A DNA stretch of 19,099 nt from assembly GCA_033721095.1 (NCBI GenBank), contig JAWWBG010000021.1, positions 1 through 19,099 on the forward strand, read 5' to 3'. Below, in pieces: positions 4,796 through 11,614 of this stretch; position 1 is the stretch's first letter; each line of letters begins with the position of its first letter. The notes under the pieces were generated by a model. The model was not told the DNA's origin, made no database searches, and saw only the letters and a list, made by a program, of their open reading frames with translations. The stretch comes from JAWWBG01 sp033721095 (GTDB lineage: Bacteria; Actinomycetota; Nitriliruptoria; Nitriliruptorales; Nitriliruptoraceae). A program made the position numbers and the translations under genes.

Positions 4796-6351
4796 ATGCT
4801 GCTGGCGGAAGTGGTCAAGGCATCGGCGACCATCGCATCGTCACGCGGTCGCAACGACAAGCTCGCGGCGATGACCAGCGTCCTGGAAGCCCTGGGGCCA
4901 GATGAGCTCGAGATCGGGCTCGCACTGCTCGCGGGTCACCCGCCGCAGGATCGCCTCGAGATCGGATGGGCCACACTCTCCGCGATCGATGTTCCTCGCG
5001 CATCACCGCACCCCGGCCTGACGCTCGCGGACGTGGACGAGGCCTTCGAACGCATCGCAGGCGAGGGCGGACCCGGCGCCGGGTCGCGACGAGAGGAGAC
5101 ACTCGTCGACCTGCTTGCTCGCGCAACGGCCGACGAGCAGGATTTTCTTCGCCACGTCATCCAACGCACCGTCCGGAAGGGAGCCGGACGAGGACTGCTG
5201 CTGCGGGCAGTCGCCGATCTTGCGGGAATCGACCGCGGCGAACTGCAGCGGGCCGTTGCCGTGGCGAGTGACCTTCCACGCGTCGCCCGCGTGGCGCTCC
5301 GGGACGGCGTCGCTGCCCTCGAGGCGATCGACGTGACGACCGGGACACCGGTCGAGCCCATGCTTGCCGACAGCGCCGGCAGTGTGGAGGCGGCGGTGGT
5401 CGGACCGACCATCGTCGAGCAGAAGCTCGACGGGATTCGAATCCAGCTTCACCGGCAGGGCGAGGACGTCAGGATCTTCACGCGCAACGGCAACGACGTG
5501 ACAGACCGGCTGCCGGAAGTCGTCGCGGTCGCTGACGGCCTGCCCTGGGACCCCGTCATCCTCGACGGCGAGGCCATCCTGCTCGACGAGTCTGGGCGCC
5601 CCCTCATGTTCCAGGAGTCGATGCAGCGTTCGGGACCGAGCACGGTGAAGCCGTCGACCAACCCTCGCTGAGCGTCCGGTTCTTCGACATCCTGATGGCT
5701 GACGGCCGGACGATCCATCGCGATCCACTCACAGCACGTCTCCGTGAACTCGACCGCCTCGACGAGTCACTGCGAGTCGAACGGTTCGAGGCGGTCGAGC
5801 CGGGAGCAGTGAAGGACTTCCTCCGAGCGGCCCTGGCAGCGGGGCACGAGGGCGTGATCCTCAAGGATCCGTCCGCGCCCTACGAACCCGGCGTGCGTGC
5901 GACGACCTGGCGGAAGTTCAAGCCGGTGCACACCCTCGACCTCGTCATCCTTGCAGCGGAATGGGGTTCCGGGCGCCGACGCGGCTGGTTGTCGAACCTG
6001 CACCTTGGCGCCAGCGACGGCCGCGGCAGCTACGTGATGCTCGGCAAGACGTTCAAGGGGCTGACCGACGCGATGCTGGCCTGGCAGACCGAGCGCCTCC
6101 AGGAGCTGGCCATCGAGCCGGCAGCGTTCCATCACGTCGACCGGCCCGGGAACACCGTCTGCGTGCGCCCGGACGTCGTGGTCGAGGTGGCCTTCGACGG
6201 CCTGCAGGCCAGCCGGCGCTACCCGGGCGGCATCGCCCTGCGGTTCGCCCGCGTCCGATCACACCGTCCCGACAAGCACGCCGAGGACATCGATGACATC
6301 CAGACCGTTCGCGAGATCTTCGAACGGCGGCGACTCCCCCCCGTCTCCTGA
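4796..6351 (+). pseudogene. ATP-dependent DNA ligase, interrupted by an apparent single-base deletion near 5627-5630
   Basis: The gene encodes an ATP-dependent ligase of about 518 residues when the frame is repaired. An all-helical N-terminal domain (about residues 1-170) is followed by the adenylation domain with motif I EQKLDGIR (nucleophile K210), FTRNGNDVT, and motif III ILDGEA (255-260). In the second frame come AGHEGVILKD (motif IV), WRKFKP (motif V) and an OB-fold-like tail. The first frame runs from 4796 to a stop at 5671. The second is open through the junction to 6351. Around ATGCAGCG-TTCGGGACC, one inserted base would restore FQESMQRFG, the expected family sequence, followed by a smooth read into SVRFFDIL. 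All catalytic motifs are intact on either side, so this may be a sequencing error or a very recent mutation. GGAG lies 6 nt before the ATG. Such ligases join nicks in repair alongside the essential NAD-dependent enzyme. Confidence 0.8.
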
Positions 6352-6368
6352 TGCGTCGCGAGCATGTC

Positions 6369-8255
6369 TCAGCCGCGTGCCGACGCTGATCCACCGGTCG
6401 CACTCGGGGCGGCCCTGGAAGTGGGCGTGCCACCGCCACTCGCCGCATCGCGACGGGCGTCGGCGGCCGTGTCGCCCCCGGCGTGGACACCGCAGCGGGC
6501 CACGAACAGCGAACAGTCGTCGGACGAGCTCGGGTCCCTGGAAGTCATGAGGCGGTCCGCGAGCGCATCGAGTGGTGCATCCTCGTCGTGGCCTTCAACC
6601 GCCGATCGCAGCGCCTCGATCTCGTCCGGCAGGTAGCCGTTCGGCCGGTCAACCAACCCATCCGTGAACAGGACCAGCACGTCTCCGGCGCCCAAGGGCG
6701 TCGTTTCCTGGCGCCGCGGCGCTGCCGGGTCCACACCGATGGGGAGGTCGGACTCGCCCTCGAGCAGGACAGCGCTCCCGTCCGCTCGGCGGAGGATTGC
6801 CGGCATGTGACCACCACGGGAGAACGTGATGCTGCGAAGATCCGACGACAAGCGCGCCAGGAACACCGTCGCGAACCTGCCCGCCCGCGAGGTTCGATCA
6901 ACGAGCTCCAGGATCTTCGCGGGCTCTTCGTTCGTCGCGCTCGCAACCCCGCGGAGGATGTTGCGAACCTCGACCATGTGGCTGACGGTCGTGGGACTGT
7001 GGCCAGCGACGTCGCCGATCACCAGCAGCACACCCCCGTCCTCCATGAGCACTGCGTCGTACCAGTCGCCTCCGGACTCCGCATGGGACGCAGCCGGTTG
7101 ATAGCGGGCCACGAAGTCCAGCCCATCCACGTCAGGCAGCGTTTCCGGCAGGAACCAGTTGCGCACGCCTGCCTCGAGCTCCTCGTACTCCTGCAGCGCG
7201 GCAAGCCGTTGCCGTGACGTGACGATCGCGCTGCCGCCGGCCACGAGCGAGAGCAGGAACAGGGCCGTGAACAGGGCCCCGAGCTGCCGGCCCTGCCGGG
7301 CCACGCTGGCGGCGTCGTCGGCGACGCGCTTGCCGATCTCGTCGTTGACGGCCTCGATCAGGCGCACGAGATTGTCCATCTGGTGCGAGCTGTCGTCGAA
7401 CCAGGTGGCCACGGTCGGCAGCGCCTGGGCTGGCGCCTCGGACAGCACGGCCTCGACGGACCGCCGAACGACCCGTGAGAGCTCGGCGTCGACAAGTCCG
7501 CCCACGGCTTGGCCCATCTCGACGCCGTCCGCGACGGGAACCGATTGGACGAGCGTCGCCGCCTGGGCGACATTGGACAGGAACTCGTGCTGCACGATCG
7601 ACAGTTCGATCAACAGCTCCTGGGTCAGCTCGTCACCGTCGAGTGCCGACATGACCAGCACACGCCGACGGCCGGCGGCATCAAAGGCTGCGAGGAGCGC
7701 GTTGTTGGCCCGTCGGAGCCGCACCTCCTCGATCGAGGTGGTACTGAAGGCCTGATCGGCCAGCCATTCGCGGACCGGCCGGATCACGCTGGAATAGAGC
7801 AGGTCGCTCTGGACGGCGCTGCCGTCGATGAAGCGCTCTCGAATGGCGGGGAGCTGGCTCAACGCAAGGGCGATCTCGTCATCCCCGGCGGCTGGGTCGA
7901 GCCGTGACCGCAGGCGCTCGACGGTCCCGGCGTGCTGCACGAGGACGCGATCGGTCGACTCGGTGGCCTCGATGTAGCCCCGACGTCGCTGTTCGCCTGG
8001 CCGCGACAGCAGCAGGTGTCCAAGCCCGCGCTCATTCTCGACGCTCGCCAACAGGTCGATGGTCCTCGCAGACACCTCCTGGAGCGCGGCCGACCGGTCG
8101 GCTTCGGACCCATGGCTGCGGGTGGACGCAATCGAGCTGACCAGTGCAGCTGCCAGGCCGAGGCTCACGAGCGCCGCCAGGATGGAGACGGCGACGGGTG
8201 ATCCAACTGCGTCGAGAAACCGCCGGAGCGGACCCGGGTCATTCCCTCGGGCCAC
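6369..8255 (-). CDS. Membrane PP2C/SpoIIE-type serine phosphatase with nitrate/nitrite-sensing (NIT)-like region
   Basis: This is a 628-residue protein. A membrane span at about residues 20-42 and another at about 325-346 enclose a large, mostly helical extracytoplasmic region (about 50-320). That region begins with VENERGLGHLLLS and matches the NIT sensor style. The cytoplasmic part is a SpoIIE/PP2C phosphatase (about 375-592) with GGDWYD (395-400), GDVAGHS (414-420), GGHMPAIL (481-488), LFTDGLVDR (529-537) and a late DD (579-580), so all metal-binding acidic residues are present. The last 36 or so residues are a Gly/Ala/Ser/Arg-rich tail. It should dephosphorylate STAS proteins such as those in this window, linking an outside signal to the sigma factor. 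The GTG at 8255 was chosen because AGGGGAAGG lies just upstream; the much longer open frame beyond it is antisense to neighbouring genes. It converges on the ligase gene with a 17-bp gap. Confidence 0.85.
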   Translation of the reverse strand: MARGNDPGPLRRFLDAVGSPVAVSILAALVSLGLAAALVSSIASTRSHGSEADRSAALQEVSARTIDLLASVENERGLGHLLLSRPGEQRRRGYIEATESTDRVLVQHAGTVERLRSRLDPAAGDDEIALALSQLPAIRERFIDGSAVQSDLLYSSVIRPVREWLADQAFSTTSIEEVRLRRANNALLAAFDAAGRRRVLVMSALDGDELTQELLIELSIVQHEFLSNVAQAATLVQSVPVADGVEMGQAVGGLVDAELSRVVRRSVEAVLSEAPAQALPTVATWFDDSSHQMDNLVRLIEAVNDEIGKRVADDAASVARQGRQLGALFTALFLLSLVAGGSAIVTSRQRLAALQEYEELEAGVRNWFLPETLPDVDGLDFVARYQPAASHAESGGDWYDAVLMEDGGVLLVIGDVAGHSPTTVSHMVEVRNILRGVASATNEEPAKILELVDRTSRAGRFATVFLARLSSDLRSITFSRGGHMPAILRRADGSAVLLEGESDLPIGVDPAAPRRQETTPLGAGDVLVLFTDGLVDRPNGYLPDEIEALRSAVEGHDEDAPLDALADRLMTSRDPSSSDDCSLFVARCGVHAGGDTAADARRDAASGGGTPTSRAAPSATGGSASARG

Positions 8256-8429
8256 GCTTTCCTTCCCCTGATCCGACCGCAAGCCTACTGCCCCGGCCTC
8301 GGGCAGATTCTGGCCGGCGGACCAGTTCGGAGGGCCCCACGAGTCATGGCTCGGGCAGATCCCCGCCGGTTCCTTGCGACCCTCACCCCGACGTCTACGG
8401 TGCGGGCACACCGCTGGGCGGAGACGGAC
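8256..8429. other. Divergent intergenic region between the NIT-PP2C and dehydrogenase genes
   Basis: No gene is seen. It contains an inverted repeat CTGCCC (8288-8293) / GGGCAG (8301-8306) about 33 nt before the phosphatase GTG, a possible operator. A possible housekeeping promoter for the plus-strand gene, TTGCGA (8374-8379), 16 nt, TACGGT (8396-8401), is also present. Confidence 0.3.
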
Positions 8430-9251
8430 ATGACGAAGACGATCCTGATCACCGGGTGCTCGAGCGGGATCGGGCGGGCACTGGCCAACGAGTTCGTGAG
8501 CCGCGGGCACCTGGTCTACGCCACGGCCCGGAAGACGTCCGATCTCGACGCACTCGAGCGCGCCGGCTTCCGTCCGCTGACGCTGGACGTCCGCGACCAC
8601 GAGCAGATCGACGCGGCCCTCAGGACCATCGCGGAGGAGGTCGGCCACCTGGACGTTCTCGTCAACAACGCCGGCATCAACGCCGTCGGCGCGGTCCTCG
8701 ACGTCCCTGCCGAAAAGCTCCGTGAGCAGCTCGAGATCAACGTCATCGGCCCGATCGAGCTGGTTCGTCGTGCGTTTCCGTTGATGCGCGACCGGGACGC
8801 ACGCATCGTCAACATCGGCAGCGTCGTCGGCGTCCACGCCACCCCGTTCGCAGGCCCCTACAGCGCGTCCAAGGCGGCGCTGCATCGCCTCAACGACGCG
8901 CTGCGCATGGAGCTGGCACCGTTCGGGATCCACGTGCTCCTCGTGCAACCGGGAGCCATCCGTTCGGCGATGGGCGACAACGCTTCCGCAAACGCCACCG
9001 TGGACGGCTTGGGCCCCTATGCGAAGATCGCCGACCGCGTCGAGGCGCGGGCGCGCCTCTCCCAGGAGGGCAAGCCAACCCCGGCCGAGGAGTTTGCCGT
9101 CCCAGTCGTCGCGGCGGCCCTGGCCGACAAGCCGCCGGCGCTGGTGCGTGAAGGCGCAAACAGCTGGATCCTTCCCACACTGGAACGTTGGGTTCCCACA
9201 TCCATCAGCGACCGCGTGCTCAGCCGAAAGTTCGGGCTCCACCGGCTGTGA
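8430..9251 (+). CDS. Short-chain dehydrogenase/reductase (classical SDR)
   Basis: This 273-residue protein has a Rossmann fold and the complete classical SDR set. TGCSSGIG (residues 9-16) is the dinucleotide glycine motif, D53 lies in LDVRD, and NNAG is at 79-82. The catalytic triad is S131 in NIGSVVG, Y144 and K148 in YSASK, and N104 is the fourth member. ARK after the second strand (33-35) suggests a preference for NADP(H). The C-terminal part, with a substrate loop after VQPGAIRS, resembles reductases of lipid or ketone substrates, but the substrate cannot be read. GGAG six bases upstream supports the ATG at 8430; the open frame before it has no coding support. It lies alone between the divergent NIT phosphatase and the CsbD promoter. 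Confidence 0.88.
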   Translation: MTKTILITGCSSGIGRALANEFVSRGHLVYATARKTSDLDALERAGFRPLTLDVRDHEQIDAALRTIAEEVGHLDVLVNNAGINAVGAVLDVPAEKLREQLEINVIGPIELVRRAFPLMRDRDARIVNIGSVVGVHATPFAGPYSASKAALHRLNDALRMELAPFGIHVLLVQPGAIRSAMGDNASANATVDGLGPYAKIADRVEARARLSQEGKPTPAEEFAVPVVAAALADKPPALVREGANSWILPTLERWVPTSISDRVLSRKFGLHRL

Positions 9252-9274
9252 GTCGTGCAGTCGGCGCGTCCAAC

Positions 9275-9301
9275 GTTTGAGTGCCGACGCGATCTGGGCA
9301 T
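9275..9301 (+). promoter_or_regulatory. SigB/SigF-type promoter of the first CsbD gene
   Basis: GTTT (9275-9278), 17 nt and GGGCAT (9296-9301) are followed by GTCTCGTGTGAA. The bases from the -10 onward match those after the promoter at 9673-9698 almost exactly. The -10 ends 53 nt before the start at 9355. Confidence 0.65.
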
Positions 9302-9354
9302 GTCTCGTGTGAAGCGGCGCGATCGCCGTGCCGCGCACAACGAAGGAAATCATG

Positions 9355-9564
9355 ATGGACCTCAAGCAAGAAGGTGTCTGGGACCAGTTCCGCGGCCATC
9401 TCAAGGAGGCCTGGGGCGTGCTCACGGACGACGACCTTGACCGCGCCGAAGGCCGCTGGGACCGGATCGTCGGGCTGGTCAAGGAAAAGACTGGCGACAC
9501 GACCGAGGCAATCGAGCAGCGCATGAACGAGCTGCTCGAGTCCATCCGCCAACCGCAGCGCTGA
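9355..9564 (+). CDS. csbD: CsbD-family stress protein
   Basis: This 69-residue, highly charged helical protein has the CsbD layout: WDQFRGHLKEAWGVLTDDDL, then DRAEGRWDRIVGLVKEKTGD. The order G-x2-KE-x-WG-x-LTDDDL...EG-x-x-D...G is diagnostic. In Bacillus subtilis csbD belongs to the SigB general-stress regulon, although the biochemical role of the family is unknown. GAAGGAA precedes two adjacent ATGs (9352 and 9355); the second has the better spacing, so it was chosen. It is followed by a strong hairpin (9579-9622), so it forms its own transcript from the promoter at 9275-9301. Confidence 0.88.
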   Translation: MDLKQEGVWDQFRGHLKEAWGVLTDDDLDRAEGRWDRIVGLVKEKTGDTTEAIEQRMNELLESIRQPQR

Positions 9565-9578
9565 CGACTGCCCTGCCG

Positions 9579-9622
9579 GCCCTTGGTTCGTCGCGGCCGA
9601 CTGGCCCGGGCGAACCAAGGGC
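9579..9622 (+). terminator. Strong hairpin terminator after the first CsbD gene
   Basis: GCCCTTGGTTCG (9579-9590) and CGAACCAAGGGC (9611-9622) pair perfectly over 12 bp with a 20-nt loop. Outside the core, GCCCTG and CAGGGC can pair further with a small bulge. There is no U-tract, as is common in high-GC bacteria. Confidence 0.75.
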
Positions 9623-9672
9623 AGGGCAAGGGCGCATGTCCACCCATGTTCTTCGACGGCGCGGCCGGAAAT

Positions 9673-9698
9673 GTTTGGGCACCCCTTCCCTCGGGCAT
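9673..9698 (+). promoter_or_regulatory. SigB/SigF-type promoter of the second CsbD-like gene
   Basis: GTTT (9673-9676), 16 nt and GGGCAT (9693-9698) are followed by GCCTCGTGTGAG. The -10 ends 31 nt before the GTG at 9730. Transcription would start near 9705, which argues against the other in-frame GTG at 9706. Confidence 0.7.
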
Positions 9699-9729
9699 GC
9701 CTCGTGTGAGCGACAAGGAGACGCCACGA

Positions 9730-9954
9730 GTGTCGAACAAGACCGAGAACATCGTTGAGGAAGTCAAGGGCCGAACCAAGGAGGCCATCGGCGAGCTCAT
9801 CGACGACGACGATCTGAAGCGCGAGGGTGAGGCCCAGCGCAAGAAGGTCGAGGAGCGCCGCAAGGCCGACCAGCTCGAGGAGATGGCCGAGGAACGGCGC
9901 CAGAAGGCCGCCGGCCACAAGGGCGAGGAGCACGCCCGACGCAAGGCGAGCTGA
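9730..9954 (+). CDS. Second CsbD-like stress protein with a charged helical tail
   Basis: This 74-residue protein has an N-terminal CsbD-like part, NIVEEVKGRTKEAIGELIDDDDLKREG (residues 7-33), matching K-G-x2-KEA-x-G-x-L-x-DDDL-x2-EG. The rest is a very basic and acidic helix (KKVEERRKADQLEEMAEERR and on to the end) that may form a coiled coil. It is shorter than two full CsbD repeats and its tail is unlike that of the first gene, so it is a divergent relative. AAGGAG lies 9 nt before the GTG at 9730. It has its own stress promoter and a shared terminator at 10004-10032. Many such proteins are abundant under osmotic or desiccation stress, but the mechanism is unknown. Confidence 0.8.
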   Translation: MSNKTENIVEEVKGRTKEAIGELIDDDDLKREGEAQRKKVEERRKADQLEEMAEERRQKAAGHKGEEHARRKAS

Positions 9955-10003
9955 CCACGTCCGCGTCCGTGGCCCCGTCAGGCCCGACGCGACCGACTTC
10001 TCC

Positions 10004-10032
10004 GCGGAACCGGCCCAGTGGGCCGGTTCCGC
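10004..10032. terminator. Bidirectional hairpin terminator between convergent genes
   Basis: This is a perfect 13-bp stem, GCGGAACCGGCCC (10004-10016) and GGGCCGGTTCCGC (10020-10032), with loop AGT. It lies between the stop of the second CsbD-like gene and the stop of the minus-strand ProA-like gene, and is symmetric, so it can serve both. Confidence 0.85.
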
Positions 10033-10036
10033 CAGT

Positions 10037-11536
10037 TCAGCGGCGCAGGTTCGGGTCGTCCTGGACGGCCCGCATGCGGACAGTGAAGACCGAGTCACCT
10101 GACAGGATGCCGCTGCGCCCGAACAGGCGCCCGAGCTGCCAGTTCGACAGTCCCAGCTCCGGGGTTCCCAGCGCGTACTGGCCGTCGACCCAGCGTGTGA
10201 AGCCGTTGCCCACGTACGCGGCGTCCACCGTCGCGAAGAACCGCTCGTGCTCGGCCGCATCGTCCGATATCAGCGAGGCGACGAACTTCGGCGCGTGCTG
10301 GTTGAACAGCTCAACGGCGTGGTCGACGTCCTTGACGACGACAAGGGTCATCTCCGGGCTGTCCTCCCACTCCCACTCGACACCCAGGGCGTCGGGATCG
10401 ATCGGCTCGGCCCGTGGCTCGTCGAGCACCCCCTCGGCCCGCGCGATCGGGACGACCGTCTGGAACCACTCATCGGGGACGTGGCGGCGCGAGCTGGTCT
10501 CGACGTGGAGCTTCGGGTTGGTTCCCCGCCGGACGGCGGCACGGTCGAGTGCGTCGAGCGCCGCCGGGACCAGGCTGTCGGCGCGATCCTCGACGATGCA
10601 GAGCGTGTTGAGCGTGTTGCACACCTTGCGGTCGAGGGAGTGCTCGACTGCAGCCGCGAGCGCGTCGACGTCGGCAGACGACGACGCGACGATCCAGGCG
10701 CCGCCCGTGCCATGGAGGCTGACGGGGTTGCCGGCCTGTTGGGCGACAGCGCCCAGTTGACGGACGGCGGGTCCCGATCCACGCGCCACAGCCAAGGCGA
10801 GGCGTGGGTCGGCGAACATCGCCCACCCCGCTGCATGCGACCGTGCGTTGACGAGGCTCGCCGCCCCCGGAGGCAAACCCGAGGTCGACAACGCCGGCGC
10901 CAGCGCGTGGTCCACGATGGCTCGCGCTGTCCCCAGCGCATCGGACCCGATGCGGAACACGACGGTGTTGCCCGACCGCAGGACACCGCAGGCGTCGGCG
11001 AACACGTTCGGTCGGCCTTCGAAGACGAAGCCGACCACCCCGAGCCGGTCGACGACCTCCTCGACCCGCCAGCCGTCGTGCTCGACCGTGCGTCGGACCG
11101 AGCCACGACCGGTCGGCATGTCCCGCCAGACGCGGAGCCCGTCGATCATGCCGGCCCGCATCCCCTCCGAGAGCACCAGCCGGGTCACCGAGCGACCGCG
11201 TGCGCGCGCGTCCTCGACGTCCCGTTCGTTGGCTGCGGCGATCGGGGCGAACAGCTCGTCGCTCTCGAGGGCGGCCGCGAACGCGTCGAAGAAGGCGCTG
11301 ACCTGCTGGTCGGACACCTCCCCCATGCCGACGAAGGCGTTCACGGCAGCGTCAACGGCGTCCGTGGCAGCCGCACGGTCGGCAGCCGGCACGTGCAGCA
11401 GATCGCCGTCGTCCTGCAGCACGATGAGCGCGTCCCCGGGCCGGAAGGCAGCCGCAAGCTCGTCGGGGACGACCGCGACCCGGTCGCCACCGAACGGGAT
11501 CTGCATGCCGGCCTCGAGCCGGTCGAGCGCACTCAT
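10037..11536 (-). CDS. ProA-like aldehyde dehydrogenase (glutamate-5-semialdehyde dehydrogenase family) with N-terminal extension
   Basis: This 499-residue protein has an aldehyde dehydrogenase core matching ProA (gamma-glutamyl phosphate reductase). VVDRLGVVGFVFEGRPNVFADA (161-182) corresponds to ProA's PLGVIG-x3-E-x-RPNV. QQAGNPVSLHGTGG (266-279) is the second motif. C306 in KVCNTLNTL is the expected catalytic Cys, and LGLSNWQLGRLFGRSGI (461-477) lies near the end. ProA makes glutamate-5-semialdehyde for proline synthesis using NADPH. The first 80 or so residues have no counterpart in typical ProA (about 410-430 residues), and no proB or proC is near, so the substrate may differ. ATG at 11536 has no ribosome site. 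TACCGT ten bases upstream could be the -10 of a near-leaderless transcript. ATG at 11506 with CGAGG upstream is the alternative start. It diverges from the acyltransferase gene. Confidence 0.75.
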   Translation of the reverse strand: MSALDRLEAGMQIPFGGDRVAVVPDELAAAFRPGDALIVLQDDGDLLHVPAADRAAATDAVDAAVNAFVGMGEVSDQQVSAFFDAFAAALESDELFAPIAAANERDVEDARARGRSVTRLVLSEGMRAGMIDGLRVWRDMPTGRGSVRRTVEHDGWRVEEVVDRLGVVGFVFEGRPNVFADACGVLRSGNTVVFRIGSDALGTARAIVDHALAPALSTSGLPPGAASLVNARSHAAGWAMFADPRLALAVARGSGPAVRQLGAVAQQAGNPVSLHGTGGAWIVASSSADVDALAAAVEHSLDRKVCNTLNTLCIVEDRADSLVPAALDALDRAAVRRGTNPKLHVETSSRRHVPDEWFQTVVPIARAEGVLDEPRAEPIDPDALGVEWEWEDSPEMTLVVVKDVDHAVELFNQHAPKFVASLISDDAAEHERFFATVDAAYVGNGFTRWVDGQYALGTPELGLSNWQLGRLFGRSGILSGDSVFTVRMRAVQDDPNLRR

Positions 11537-11614
11537 GATGAGGCGGACGGTACGGGAATTCCGCCGACGACGATCGCCGGCCGTTCGTAGAGTGGCCCGG
11601 TCGGGAGGGAACAG
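11537..11614. other. Short divergent promoter region
   Basis: These 78 bp separate the ProA-like and acyltransferase genes. On the plus strand there is GGGAGG six bases before the ATG and a possible -10 TAGAGT at 11586-11591. On the minus strand TACCGT lies just before the ProA-like ATG. Neither has a clear -35. Confidence 0.25.

Noticed and set aside
5620..5640. Programmed ribosomal frameshift in the ligase gene
   Set aside because: No slippery heptamer, internal Shine-Dalgarno-like stimulator or hairpin pattern was seen. A simple one-base loss explains it.
5003..5728. Minus-strand frame of 241 residues inside the ligase gene
   Set aside because: It is antisense to clear ligase motifs. Its openness reflects high GC.
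8774..8799. GTTT-N16-GGGACG inside the dehydrogenase gene, resembling the stress promoter
   Set aside because: The -10 differs at two positions, it lies within a coding region and no gene starts nearby.
8256..9944. Huge minus-strand open frame extending the NIT-PP2C gene to about 1191 residues
   Set aside because: The extra part is antisense to the dehydrogenase and CsbD genes and has no family motifs. The GTG at 8255 has a good ribosome site and a normal N-terminal membrane span.
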